Assembly (NCBI GenBank): GCA_016704275.1
Contig: JADJAK010000011.1
Location: 1-49,688, forward strand
DNA from: Gemmatimonadota bacterium
GTDB taxonomy: Bacteria > Gemmatimonadota > Gemmatimonadetes > Gemmatimonadales > GWC2-71-9
Direction: 5' to 3'
DNA length: 49,688 bases
This document shows, piece after piece, positions 34,794-43,529 of the stretch. The position numbers were made by a program, and so were the translations under genes. The notes below the pieces were generated by a model, which was not told the DNA's origin, did no database searches, and worked only from the letters and a program-made list of their open reading frames with translations. Each line of letters begins with the position of its first letter. Position 1 is the stretch's first letter.

Positions 34794-35154
34794 TCAGAGC
34801 GCCCCGTCGCTCGCGTAGCCTTCGGCTGCCATGATCGCGCGCACCTGCCGGGCCAGTCGTGGCAGTTCGGTTTGCACCATCTCCCAGGCGAGTTCGAGGT
34901 CCACTCGGAAATACTCGTGCACCAGGACGTCGCGAGCACCAGCGATGCTCCGCCATGGGATCTCGGGATACCGCGCTCGGAAATCTTCCGGCAATCCCTT
35001 GACCGCCTCGCCAATCACGGCAAGGCGGCGAACGACCGCGTCCTGCTTCTCGACATTGGCGGCGAAGTCCTGAAACGTCAGGTCCGCGGTGTAGCGCAAC
35101 GAGCGTAGTGGCGTCGAGCAGTTCCCCGAGGAGCAGCGGGACGGCGCGCGTCAC
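34794..35154 (-). pseudogene. hepT: HepT-like HEPN toxin with an N-terminal frameshift
   Basis: From a TTG at 35099 the frame reads RYTADLTFQDF...RDVLVHEYF...RVDLELAWE, a DUF86/HepT ribonuclease with the R-X4-H-X-Y active site (RDVLVHEY). The usual 20 N-terminal residues are missing. They are present in another frame, from a GTG at 35154 that overlaps the antitoxin stop (GTGA), as MTRAVPLLLGELLDATT. A one-base insertion near 35105 explains the break; it is either a disabled toxin or a sequence error. HepT RNases are neutralised by the partner MNT protein. Confidence 0.7.
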
Positions 35155-35438
35155 AGCAGGGGAACGACTTCACGAAGGATCCGATCGCGCAGGCGAGGGT
35201 GGAGCGAATTGCGCGTCGCGACATCGACGTCCCGCCCCAGGGCTTCACGGAGTTCGACCTGCAATCCCACCAGGTCGAGCAGACTCCGCCCACGCTTAAA
35301 CTCGACGAGGAAATCCACGTCGCTGTCCGGCCGCGCGTCGCCTCGGGCGACGGAACCGAAGACGCCGGCGTGGACGACGCCATGCTGGCGCATGGGCGCC
35401 TCGACCTGGCGACGGAGGGTCTCGAGGGAGGGACTCAT
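35151..35438 (-). CDS. mntA: MntA-like nucleotidyltransferase antitoxin
   Basis: A 95-residue minimal nucleotidyltransferase that neutralises HepT, in some systems by AMPylating the toxin's active-site Tyr. The signature GSVARGDARPDSDVD gives the catalytic Gly-Ser and Asp-X-Asp. ATG at 35438 begins the compact domain. It precedes the toxin and overlaps it by four bases, the standard order for this system. It is intact, so the cell may keep an antitoxin while the toxin frame is broken. Confidence 0.82.
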   Translation of the reverse strand: MSPSLETLRRQVEAPMRQHGVVHAGVFGSVARGDARPDSDVDFLVEFKRGRSLLDLVGLQVELREALGRDVDVATRNSLHPRLRDRILREVVPLL

Positions 35439-35514
35439 ACCTAGGAATCTAGGGCCAGGGGCGAACGGGTGGGTAGTGCCGGCCTCGCAGCCTACCGATT
35501 GGGGGCAACAGGGC

Positions 35515-35559
35515 TTCGGGCTGGCGCTGGTGAAGGAGGCTGGGGCGCTCAAGCGGTAG
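35515..35559 (+). repeat. Imperfect 45-base direct repeat, copy 2 (gene remnant)
   Basis: Reads FGLALVKEAGALKR followed by a stop, matching the tail of the gene at 34568-34747. No complete gene precedes it; upstream residues (QQG) only partly match. It appears to be the 3' end left from a duplicated gene. Confidence 0.5.
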
Positions 35560-35573
35560 GGCGGCGGGTCGCC

Positions 35574-36797
35574 TCAGCGGGGCGCTGGCGGGCAACGTGC
35601 CACTTCAGCGGCGGCGCGCTGCATCAGCCATCGGCCCATCTGTTCGGTCGCGACGCCGGCCATATCTCCCCCGAGATTCTGCAGTACGATGACGCCGAGG
35701 CCCGCCGCCGGCTGGAGGAAGACGGCGGAGGCGTGGCCATCGACGTTGCCGAAGTGCCACAGCAGCGGCGTCGCCTTGCTCGACGCCAGCGCGACCTCCC
35801 GGAACCAGCCGAGCGCCATGTCGACGCGATGGGTGCCATTGGCGCTGTCCAGCTGCACCTGCGGTTCGAGCATGCGGCGTGCAACCTCGGGGGCGACGGC
35901 CGCGCGCCCCGCCGCGGTCGTGCCCAGATGCGCGATGAGGAACGGCGCGAGATCGCGGACCGTGGACGTCAGCCCGATGAAGCCGGCGACGCTGCCATAC
36001 CGCGCGTGGACCGACTGCTCGACCCGCGCGTCATCCTCGTCCCAGTAGAACGCCGCGAGCCGTTGCGCCTGCGCGGCCGTGAGGGTGATCCCGGAGGACG
36101 TCATGCCGAGGGGCGTGAGCAGCCGGGCTCGCAGCAGCCGCTCGTACGGCACACCGGCCACGCGTTCGACGACGTGGCCGAGCAGCGCATAGCCGTAGTT
36201 GGAGTAGTTCATCGCGGTGCCCGGCCGCGCGCGCAGCTTGGTGATCGGCAGCGCCTGGTACAGGTCGGTCACCTCGTAGGCATCCCAGACGCCGGGGTCG
36301 ATCGGGCCGGCGACGGGTTGATTGCGCCGATTCGGTGGCTGCTTCGGGAGACCGGCGGTATGCGTCAGCAGATGCCGCACGGTGATTGCCGTCCCCGATG
36401 CGTCGGTCGGCAGGCGCACCGAGTCGGGGAGATACCGCGCCACCGGAGCATCAAGGTCGAGCCGCCCCTCGGCGGCCAGCTGCAGCGCGAGCGTCGCGGT
36501 GAAGAGCTTCGTCACCGACGCCACGTTGTAGGGAGTGTCGGCCGTCGCCGGAATGCGCCGGCCGACGTTGGCGTACCCGACGCCGCCGGCAAAGACGAGT
36601 GCGTCCCGCACCACCACGCCGATGCTGACGCCGGGGATCCCGGCGACCTTGGCATAGCCGGCGATCGCGCTGCGGACGTCGGTCTGAAAGTCGCGCGCGA
36701 AGCAGCGCCCCGCAGCGGACGCGGGCGTTCCCTGGCCGACTGCGGGCGACGCGCACGTCATCGCCACGAGCACCCCGCCAGTGATGCATTGCCACAT
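35574..36797 (-). CDS. Secreted beta-lactamase-fold serine hydrolase
   Basis: A 407-residue exported protein (signal peptide to about residue 21, VGQG). Motifs: S94-V-T-K97, YSNYG (Tyr-Ser-Asn) and a C-terminal WHFGNVDGH in place of HGG, all in the usual order of the class C-like family. It shares the fold but not the C-terminal extension of the hydrolase at 31884-33584. ATG at 36797 is preferred because it begins the signal peptide; an in-frame GTG at 36848 overlaps the next gene's stop and would add 17 residues. Confidence 0.82.
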   Translation of the reverse strand: MWQCITGGVLVAMTCASPAVGQGTPASAAGRCFARDFQTDVRSAIAGYAKVAGIPGVSIGVVVRDALVFAGGVGYANVGRRIPATADTPYNVASVTKLFTATLALQLAAEGRLDLDAPVARYLPDSVRLPTDASGTAITVRHLLTHTAGLPKQPPNRRNQPVAGPIDPGVWDAYEVTDLYQALPITKLRARPGTAMNYSNYGYALLGHVVERVAGVPYERLLRARLLTPLGMTSSGITLTAAQAQRLAAFYWDEDDARVEQSVHARYGSVAGFIGLTSTVRDLAPFLIAHLGTTAAGRAAVAPEVARRMLEPQVQLDSANGTHRVDMALGWFREVALASSKATPLLWHFGNVDGHASAVFLQPAAGLGVIVLQNLGGDMAGVATEQMGRWLMQRAAAEVARCPPAPR

Positions 36798-36840
36798 TGG
36801 CGGATGCCTGGTTAGGCGGAAAGAAGCCCAGCGCGCATCG

Positions 36841-37596
36841 CTAGGCACTCGTCGTGACGCCGTGCTGCGCGAGCAGGTCGGCGATTGCGGCGCGGTGGGC
36901 TGGTGGCACCGGCAGGGCGCCCTTGGAGAGCGACACGAAGCGCCCCTTCGCTTGAATGAGCAGTGTCGACTCGGGCGTCCAGCTCACCGAGCTGATCTTC
37001 TCCCATGGCAACAATCCGTAGTACTGCCAGAGCCCCAATTCTGTGACCTGGAGGCGACTGAAGCCCACCACCGCCATGAAGGGCGACTGCAGGAGCATGA
37101 GCCCCGGGCCGCCGAACGCCCAGATCGAGCGTCCTGACGTGCTGGACAGCATGGTCATGAGACTCATGAGCGGCACCAGCACGGCGAGCATCAGACAGAG
37201 CCAGCGCATCGGGTGTGGCCCGCAATCGAGGATGACCGTCCCGCGACGTGCCCTGCCCCGGAGCCAGAGGCCGAAGAACACCGCCAGCACGATGACATAA
37301 CCGACCGCGCCGACGATCCCTGCCGCCTGGAAGAGCGAACGGTGAGTGACGGAGGCGACCACATATGAGCCAAGCCCGACGACGACGATGATCGCCACTG
37401 TGCAGATCAGGGCGTTCCTGACACCTCGGTCGAGCATGGCCGGCGTGATCTGGGCTGGCAAAACCGAGCCCTCGGCAAAGCCCCCCTGGACGCGAAGCCA
37501 TGCTGTTCGCCGCGCGGCGAGGTGGCGGGTCACCGCATACACGCCAAGCAGCAGCACAAAGGGCAGCAGCAACAGCAGGGGGAGCAACGAGCTCAT
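36841..37596 (-). CDS. Inner membrane protein of unknown function
   Basis: A 251-residue protein with about five membrane segments: one at the N-terminus (1-20), two at about 60-107, and two at about 124-160, then a soluble C-terminal half (LQVTELGLWQYYGLLPWEKI...) that resembles the small PH-like domain found after membrane helices in bacterial proteins of the DUF304 type. ATG at 37596 is preceded by AAGGTGG. It lies immediately upstream of the serine hydrolase in the same direction. No function known. Confidence 0.65.
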   Translation of the reverse strand: MSSLLPLLLLLPFVLLLGVYAVTRHLAARRTAWLRVQGGFAEGSVLPAQITPAMLDRGVRNALICTVAIIVVVGLGSYVVASVTHRSLFQAAGIVGAVGYVIVLAVFFGLWLRGRARRGTVILDCGPHPMRWLCLMLAVLVPLMSLMTMLSSTSGRSIWAFGGPGLMLLQSPFMAVVGFSRLQVTELGLWQYYGLLPWEKISSVSWTPESTLLIQAKGRFVSLSKGALPVPPAHRAAIADLLAQHGVTTSA

Positions 37597-37739
37597 CAGA
37601 ACCACCTTGCCGGAGGAGAGAACGGAGCGCGCAGGTGCACCAGTCGCCCTATGCCCCGCGGCAAACGACCGCCAGGCGAGGCAATGCCACTCCGGAAGCT
37701 ACCAAGGGTCCGGCCGGGGTGCGCCGCCATGCCCTGACC

Positions 37740-38489
37740 TCACTCGCAGTAGATCACGCCGGGGACGCGCGACGCGCTCCGCGCATGGTCCCCGATCCAC
37801 ATCGTGGCGCGATCCGGCTGATCGGCCGAAGTCGTGACGCGAATCGTAGCCGTGAATCCCTCACGGTCCCCCGCGACTTCAGCATGGTACCCATCAGCGG
37901 GTCGGTATGCCGTCGCCGCGACGAGCGCGTCCAGGTTCGCGGCGTAGGTCTGATGGTCCTCGAAGTACTGGTTCTGGGCCAGCGCGATCTGGCGAAGGCT
38001 GGAGCGGACGGGCTGCAGCGGATCGGGGGTGGCACCGTCGCGATCGGTTCCGCGCTTGGCCACCGAGAGCGCCGAGGCGGTGACGCCGGCAGTCAGTGCC
38101 GAGTTGGCGAGGCCGATGACGAGTAGCGGGACGATCGAGGGATTGGGGAGCCCGAACGCGAGCCCCAGGGCCCCGAGAAAGGCGAGCGGTGCCAGCCCCC
38201 CTAGGGCGCCCCAGGCGGCGACCCGACGCGGAGAGAGCGAACCGGTCTCTTGACCCCGTTCGAAGTGGGCGATGACCAGTCCGGCCACGGTGCCCGAGAT
38301 CACCCCGATCATCGCATACACGAGCGCGTGGAGAAATAGCCAACCGCCGAGCGAGAACGGATCGCGCGATCCGGGCAGGTCCGACTGGGACGTCCAGCTA
38401 CGCCATCCCATGAGCAGCCCGAGCAGGAGCCACGGGCCGGCCCAGAGTGCGGCGAGCCTGAACAGGGCCCGGAACTGACGAGAGAACAT
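37740..38489 (-). CDS. Membrane protein fused to a pilin-like domain
   Basis: A 249-residue protein with an N-terminal membrane region of four helices (about 12-28, 47-72, 92-112, 117-145) and a C-terminal exported domain (155-249) beginning LRQIALAQNQYFEDHQTYA, the typical first strand-helix of type IV pilins and pseudopilins. The C-terminus ends VIYCE. Pilin-like domains of this kind normally follow a single N-terminal helix, so the four-helix context is unusual. Confidence 0.55.
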   Translation of the reverse strand: MFSRQFRALFRLAALWAGPWLLLGLLMGWRSWTSQSDLPGSRDPFSLGGWLFLHALVYAMIGVISGTVAGLVIAHFERGQETGSLSPRRVAAWGALGGLAPLAFLGALGLAFGLPNPSIVPLLVIGLANSALTAGVTASALSVAKRGTDRDGATPDPLQPVRSSLRQIALAQNQYFEDHQTYAANLDALVAATAYRPADGYHAEVAGDREGFTATIRVTTSADQPDRATMWIGDHARSASRVPGVIYCE

Positions 38490-38576
38490 TATCGCGGCTC
38501 CTCACTCGGTCGTGGCCAGCTGGCGTTGTGCGTTTCTGCGGAGGGGCCGGCCAGCCCCGACCACAGTACCCGCTGC

Positions 38577-39755
38577 CTAGTTACCCAGAGGCGCGCCCGA
38601 GGCGCGCACCATCTTGAAGATCCCGATCTGAATCTCGTCATCCGGTCCGGAGGTATAGGTCCAGACGCGATCGCCTCTGACCGCAATCAGCTCATGCTTG
38701 GGGGGAAACACCACTCGGCCCAGATACTTGCCGGTCACTGCAAATACCTCGAACGTCGCCCGCTCAAACCAGGTGATCTTGGGACGCGCCTTGCCGGTCG
38801 CGGTCGTCGGGCGCTGCTCCGCCGGCGCGTAGGCGTCGAGCCACACGCGACCGTCTCGATCGGCGAAGAGGTCGCGGATGGCCGGCTTGGTCCGTGGAAT
38901 GCTCACGCGTTCCTCGGGCTTCACATTCGGGCGACCGTTGAAGGTCTCCGCGACCTTCTCCCATTCTGCCCGCTCTTCCTTGCCGAGCTCGATCGGACGC
39001 GACTGCCGCACGACCGTCAGCTCCTTTCCGCCGACCTCCGCGGTGAATCCGAGGACGCTGGTCGATGCCCTCAACAGTCCGCCGAGGGGACTCGGCTTCG
39101 CCAGCAGACTCTTCATGAATGTGTACCGCGACCCCTCGGGCATGCCGAGCACGAAGCCCGGGCCGAGTGCCGTGCTGCCGCGGAGTGTGTCGAGGGGCGT
39201 TCCGTCCGGTCGCATGCGGACGTACGCGACCGTGTCCTTCCCAAGGCCGTATTGAATGACCACGCGACCAGACAGATCGACCTCGAAGACATCCGGGCCG
39301 AACACGGTGCTCGCCGTCGCGGCCGATACCGAACGTCGCACCTTCCCATCTGCGCCGAAGTAGGTGATCCGGCGGTTGCCGGGGTCCCAGGCGACGAGAA
39401 GGGAATCGCCGAGGAGGGAGAGTCCCAGCAGTTGTTGGTACTCGCCGGGTCCACTGCCCTTCCGGCCCACGTTGCCGATGAACTTGCCGTCGGCGCCGTA
39501 GTGGCGGATCTGGATTGCCTGCCCGTCGAAAATGTAGAAGTCGCCCTTGGGTGAGCCGACGAGGCGTCGCACCGACCCCAGCGCGTACTCCGGCGGGCCA
39601 TCGATGGTCCCTAATGAGCCGACCGGCACCAGTCGCACGCCCGCGCCCCAGGCGGCCGCCCCGTCCGCGCGAACCACGGGGGACTGCGCGGCGGCGGGAG
39701 CGGGCGAGAGGGCGATCGCCATCAGGATGGTGAGGCACGCGGCTGGCATTCTCAT
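38577..39755 (-). CDS. Secreted six-bladed beta-propeller protein, paralogue 1
   Basis: A 392-residue exported protein (signal peptide ending APAAAQ). Repeated strands such as GDFYIFDGQAIQIRHYGADGKFI and the motif GRKGSGPGEY mark NHL-like six-bladed propellers. The family is usually a scaffold binding a partner or ligand at the face of the propeller. GAGGAG precedes the ATG at 39755. Three relatives follow on this strand. Gemmatimonadota and Bacteroidota carry many such proteins near transporters; no partner can be named here. Confidence 0.78.
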   Translation of the reverse strand: MRMPAACLTILMAIALSPAPAAAQSPVVRADGAAAWGAGVRLVPVGSLGTIDGPPEYALGSVRRLVGSPKGDFYIFDGQAIQIRHYGADGKFIGNVGRKGSGPGEYQQLLGLSLLGDSLLVAWDPGNRRITYFGADGKVRRSVSAATASTVFGPDVFEVDLSGRVVIQYGLGKDTVAYVRMRPDGTPLDTLRGSTALGPGFVLGMPEGSRYTFMKSLLAKPSPLGGLLRASTSVLGFTAEVGGKELTVVRQSRPIELGKEERAEWEKVAETFNGRPNVKPEERVSIPRTKPAIRDLFADRDGRVWLDAYAPAEQRPTTATGKARPKITWFERATFEVFAVTGKYLGRVVFPPKHELIAVRGDRVWTYTSGPDDEIQIGIFKMVRASGAPLGN

Positions 39756-39825
39756 CGAATCGCTCCTCGGCAGGTGCGCAGGTGTCCGCAGCTTTGGCGT
39801 CGGGCTCCGACCGCAGAAACCGTCG

Positions 39826-40377
39826 TCAGGAGGCATCGCGGACCCGGCTATAGCAGAAATGATCACAAGGGTCCGGAGAGACGTTCGGGTTCGAGCCCCA
39901 ACGGCGTAGAATGCCTTCAAGGGTGAAGCCGGCCTTCTCGAGCACCCTCACGGACTGCACGTTCGCCGTATGGCACGTCGCCCAGGTGCGATGCGCCCCG
40001 CCCTGCTCAAGCCACCACGTCGACACCGGCCTGAGTGCCTCGGCCATGAACCCGCGCCCCCAGCCATCCCGCCGCAGCACGTAGCCAAAGTTGACCCCAT
40101 GCTCATCCACTCGGCTTGCCAGAGAACCGACCACGCGATCGGTGGCGCGTTCCACCAGGAAGTGGATAAAGGCACTCCCGTCGAGCCACGCGGCCTCGCA
40201 CCGGGCGACGTGCGCTTCGGCCTGGGTCACGCTTCCGTGCGGCTGCCACGACAGGAACCGCAGGGCCTCGATGTCCTGAGCCCAACCGTCGAACATGGCC
40301 GGTGCATCGCGCAGCTCTGGGCGGCGCAGCACGAGCCGTTCGGTGTCGAAGGTCTCGGGTGGGATCAACGCTACCAC
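39826..40377 (-). CDS. GNAT-family N-acetyltransferase (RimJ/RimL-like)
   Basis: A 183-residue cytoplasmic acetyltransferase. The N-terminus TERLVLRRPELRDAPAMF is typical of the RimJ/RimL group; the acetyl-CoA loop is RRDGWGRGFMAEAL and the helix NVQSVRVLEKAGF (about 144-156) is the conserved end. The group acetylates protein N-termini, aminoglycosides or small amines; the target is unknown. GTG start at 40377 with AAGGAG upstream. Confidence 0.85.
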   Translation of the reverse strand: MVALIPPETFDTERLVLRRPELRDAPAMFDGWAQDIEALRFLSWQPHGSVTQAEAHVARCEAAWLDGSAFIHFLVERATDRVVGSLASRVDEHGVNFGYVLRRDGWGRGFMAEALRPVSTWWLEQGGAHRTWATCHTANVQSVRVLEKAGFTLEGILRRWGSNPNVSPDPCDHFCYSRVRDAS

Positions 40378-40459
40378 AATCGCTCCTTCGCGTCAGGACG
40401 GGGTGCGTGTCTGCGCCGAGGCCCCAGCCCCGACCGCCGGAAACGCTGGCTCCCCAGCA

Positions 40460-41629
40460 TCAATACTTCGGCCTATCGAACACAACGACACTCTGGACGC
40501 CGTCCGCATCGGTCTGCAGTACCAGCAGCTGCTGGTCATTGCCGCCGAGTATGGTCGAGGTTGCCGCCAGGGTGAGGCGCCCGACGAGCGCCTCGCGCCG
40601 CGCGTCGACGATCCACCAGGTCGCCACAGCGTCCTTCGGCTTCCGAAACTCCTGGAACCAGACGGTACCTCCGACGGTGACCGCACGCTGGGCGATGGCC
40701 TGACGCTCGACCACGGGGAAGTTCGCGCCGAAGATGAGCCGGAACTTCCGCACCCAGCCGGGATCAGGGTCCTTGACCGAGGCGATCATCGCATCGGCGT
40801 ATGCCTTGGCGCGCTCGCGTCCGGAGATTGGCACGATCGGGAGTGCGACGCCGCCCTGGGTTCCGTCGGCGCGGCGAATCGTGACGCGTGATTCGCCAAT
40901 CACGAGGAGCAGTGTCTTTCCGGCAGCGGAGGCGACCAGCGACTCTCCGAGAAAGGGTGTGCCATACGAGGCGCTGCCATGCCCGCCTTCCGCGTCGGTC
41001 TCGGCGTAGAAGTAGCTGTGCGACCAGGGGTGCGTCCCAAGGGTGACCCGCTCGGTGCCACGCACCCCGAAGAGCGCGAAGAGATTCTGGTAGAGGCCGT
41101 TCCGCGGCTGCTCCGAGTAGACCCTGACGGTCGCGAGATAGCTCGATGGGGAGGCGATCGCCTCGAGCTGGACCAGCCCCTTCTGGCCGGGAGGCGCTTC
41201 CGCGATGAAAGAGCGGATGACGGTCCCCGCGGTTCGCCAGAGCGTGACCCGACTCAGGAGCCCATCGTAGGTGACGATGGTGTCTCCGAAGGTGGCGATC
41301 CGGTTGAGGCCGCCGAAGTCACCCGGTCCTTCGCCCTGGCGACCGAAGCGCTTGTCGACGGTCCCGCGCCGATTCACGATGAGCACATTCGACGTGCCGG
41401 CATTGGCGATCGCGATCCGCCCATCGGGCAGCACGCCGGCCCCACGCACCTGATCGAGCTCAAGGTCACCGGTGGTGAAGCGCTGTGGGCCGAGGGTGAG
41501 CGTGGGCACGCCGGATTGCGCCGGGAGGGTGGCGGGGAGCGAGAGCAAGGCGAGGAATACAGCGAGGAGGAGACTTCCCTTTCGCCGTGCAGGCCCGGTG
41601 CTGGAATGCCGCGCAAACGTCAAAGTCAT
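40460..41629 (-). CDS. Secreted six-bladed beta-propeller protein, paralogue 2
   Basis: A 389-residue exported protein (signal peptide to about residue 38, ending TLPAQ) with repeated DGRIAIANAGTSNVLI- and GLLSRVTLW-type strands and the motif GRQGEGPGDF, matching the paralogue at 38577-39755. Start ATG at 41629 with GGAG just upstream. It is separated from the TonB-C-type gene by 34 bases and may be co-transcribed with it. Confidence 0.78.
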   Translation of the reverse strand: MTLTFARHSSTGPARRKGSLLLAVFLALLSLPATLPAQSGVPTLTLGPQRFTTGDLELDQVRGAGVLPDGRIAIANAGTSNVLIVNRRGTVDKRFGRQGEGPGDFGGLNRIATFGDTIVTYDGLLSRVTLWRTAGTVIRSFIAEAPPGQKGLVQLEAIASPSSYLATVRVYSEQPRNGLYQNLFALFGVRGTERVTLGTHPWSHSYFYAETDAEGGHGSASYGTPFLGESLVASAAGKTLLLVIGESRVTIRRADGTQGGVALPIVPISGRERAKAYADAMIASVKDPDPGWVRKFRLIFGANFPVVERQAIAQRAVTVGGTVWFQEFRKPKDAVATWWIVDARREALVGRLTLAATSTILGGNDQQLLVLQTDADGVQSVVVFDRPKY

Positions 41630-41663
41630 CTCCGTGGTTACCGCTGAGAGTGGAAGCACCAGA

Positions 41664-42203
41664 CTACTTCGGCGGTTGCCGCAGCTGGCTCCGGGGAATC
41701 ACGGTCATACACGCGCCAATGACGACCTGGTTCGGGGCAGCCCAGGCCGACCACCGCTCGCGTGGAGTCCCCTTGCAATCGCCCTGATGGGCGAACACGA
41801 AATGGACCTGAACAGGCCCCGCCGCTGCTGGGCGGCCCTCCGTCTCGAAGCCGAAGCGCCACCTGCGGACCGCGCTGATCGCGGTTGCCTTAAAGGCGGT
41901 GTTACTCGCGCGCACCACCGTGACCGAGCTCGAGTCGACGGCCCCGTCCGCACCGACCCCGAAGGACACCACGGCGTCGCCGCCTATCCCAGCACCCCTG
42001 AAGGCCGGGGGATAGGTTGGCAGCGCGTTGGTCGAGTCCCACACGAGCCCAACCCGCGCTGGGCAGTCCTTTGCGACCGGGCACCGCCTGCTGCGGATGA
42101 TCGTCGCCCAGTCTCCCCCGAGGTAGTCCTGAGCGGGCGCCGTTCCAGGCGTCAGCAGCACGACACTCGACACCAGGGCCGATACGATTGCTTGACGAGA
42201 CAT
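41664..42203 (-). CDS. Exported protein with a TonB C-terminal-like domain
   Basis: A 179-residue protein with a signal peptide (MSRQAIVSALVSSVVLLTPGTAPAQ). The C-terminal 75 residues (VVSFGVGADGAVDSSSVTVVRAS, FKATAISAVRRWRF, VQVHFVF) have the strand-helix-strand layout of TonB C-termini, which contact TonB-dependent receptors. It lacks the N-terminal anchor and Pro-rich spanning region of true TonB, so it cannot transfer energy alone. ATG at 42203 with GGAG upstream. Confidence 0.72.
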   Translation of the reverse strand: MSRQAIVSALVSSVVLLTPGTAPAQDYLGGDWATIIRSRRCPVAKDCPARVGLVWDSTNALPTYPPAFRGAGIGGDAVVSFGVGADGAVDSSSVTVVRASNTAFKATAISAVRRWRFGFETEGRPAAAGPVQVHFVFAHQGDCKGTPRERWSAWAAPNQVVIGACMTVIPRSQLRQPPK

Positions 42204-42240
42204 ATGCAGCTCCTTAGTGAGAGGCATGCGCGGCCGCGGG

Positions 42241-43485
42241 CTACCGCTTCTCCCGAAACGGATATCCCACGACATACTCGACATCGTCCGCATCGCGGAT
42301 GACGCCGACGATGTGATCCTTGCCGATGTCATGCACCACGAAGCCCAGCGGCAACCGCACGGTCCCCAGGAACTCGCCGTCGTTGCTGAACACATACCAC
42401 CGGGCAGGAACATCGGGGCGCCAGCGCGGGCCCTTCCCCATGTCGGCGTTCATCGGCCCCATGCCGTCGAGCTCGATGTACTCTCGCACCCAGACACGCC
42501 CCATCCCGTCAACCTTCACGGCCGAGTACGCTGGCAGGGTCTTCGGGAGCTGATCGAGGGAGAGGTCAGCCTCCATGGCGCTCCGCTCTTCGGGGCTGCC
42601 ACCGAAGTTGTCGAAGAGTCGTGCCTTGTGCCCATCCACCACCGCCGCGGTCATCGGGACGTCCGGCTTCGACAGCCGGACAATCCTGGCGACCCTACCC
42701 TCTGGGTTCCGCGAGGCGATCTCGAAGTGCTCCGGGAATCCGGTCACCATCCAGCCCTGCTTGCTTGCCACCTGGAGCCGCTTCCCGAACGGCGCCGGGT
42801 ACGACCCCATCGGGTGCTGCCGCGTCTCCACGTTGGGCACCCCGTCGAGCGCTTCCCCGAGCGTCCCGTCGAGGGCATAGCGTTGGAGCGTGACCGAGTC
42901 GCGGTACATCCCTGGAGCGCGCTGCGATTGCGGCAGCCGCTTGGAGGCGACGAGGCTCGACCCGACCACCGCCACCGTCATCGGAAAGCCTCCGTCCGGG
43001 AGCGCAGTCAGCTTGAACGCGCGGACAAAACGGCCCGGGACGAAGACGGCCACGTCGGCGCGATTGATCACGGCATAGATCGAATCGCCGAGGCCGGCAA
43101 AAGTCTGGACCATTCCGCCTTGGCTTCCGGGGAATTCCCCAGGCCCGCTTCCCTTCCCGCCAGCCCGGCCCAGCACCGTCCCCGTGGTGTCGACAAAGAG
43201 CAGGTTGGGCGCCGTGAGGTCGAGAATGGCGATCGTGCCGCTCGCGAGGACGTGCACCGCCGTCACATGCCCGAAGAGTGGCGCCTCGGCGTCGGCCCCG
43301 CTGCCAATCCGGAAGGCCGGGGTGGTGTCGACGGTGATCCTGCCGGTACCACTATCGAAGGCGTTCTCGACGATCCGGATGTCGCCGCTGTCGCGAGAGA
43401 CCGCACCCACTCGGCCCGCGCCGCCTCCGTCCGAACAGCCCACGATCCCCAACGTGAGAAGCAGGTACCTCACCGGCTGCGACAT
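42241..43485 (-). CDS. Six-bladed beta-propeller lipoprotein, paralogue 3
   Basis: A 414-residue protein with a signal peptide ending in a lipobox (LGIVG-C, Cys17), so it should be anchored to a membrane. Propeller strands repeat through the sequence and GGKGSGPGEF is present as in the other paralogues. ATG at 43485. Lipid anchoring sets it apart from the soluble paralogues 1 and 2. Confidence 0.78.
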   Translation of the reverse strand: MSQPVRYLLLTLGIVGCSDGGGAGRVGAVSRDSGDIRIVENAFDSGTGRITVDTTPAFRIGSGADAEAPLFGHVTAVHVLASGTIAILDLTAPNLLFVDTTGTVLGRAGGKGSGPGEFPGSQGGMVQTFAGLGDSIYAVINRADVAVFVPGRFVRAFKLTALPDGGFPMTVAVVGSSLVASKRLPQSQRAPGMYRDSVTLQRYALDGTLGEALDGVPNVETRQHPMGSYPAPFGKRLQVASKQGWMVTGFPEHFEIASRNPEGRVARIVRLSKPDVPMTAAVVDGHKARLFDNFGGSPEERSAMEADLSLDQLPKTLPAYSAVKVDGMGRVWVREYIELDGMGPMNADMGKGPRWRPDVPARWYVFSNDGEFLGTVRLPLGFVVHDIGKDHIVGVIRDADDVEYVVGYPFREKR

Positions 43486-43529
43486 CTGATCTCCCGAGGG
43501 GGCTGTTGGCGGAGCGCGACTGCTGGAGG

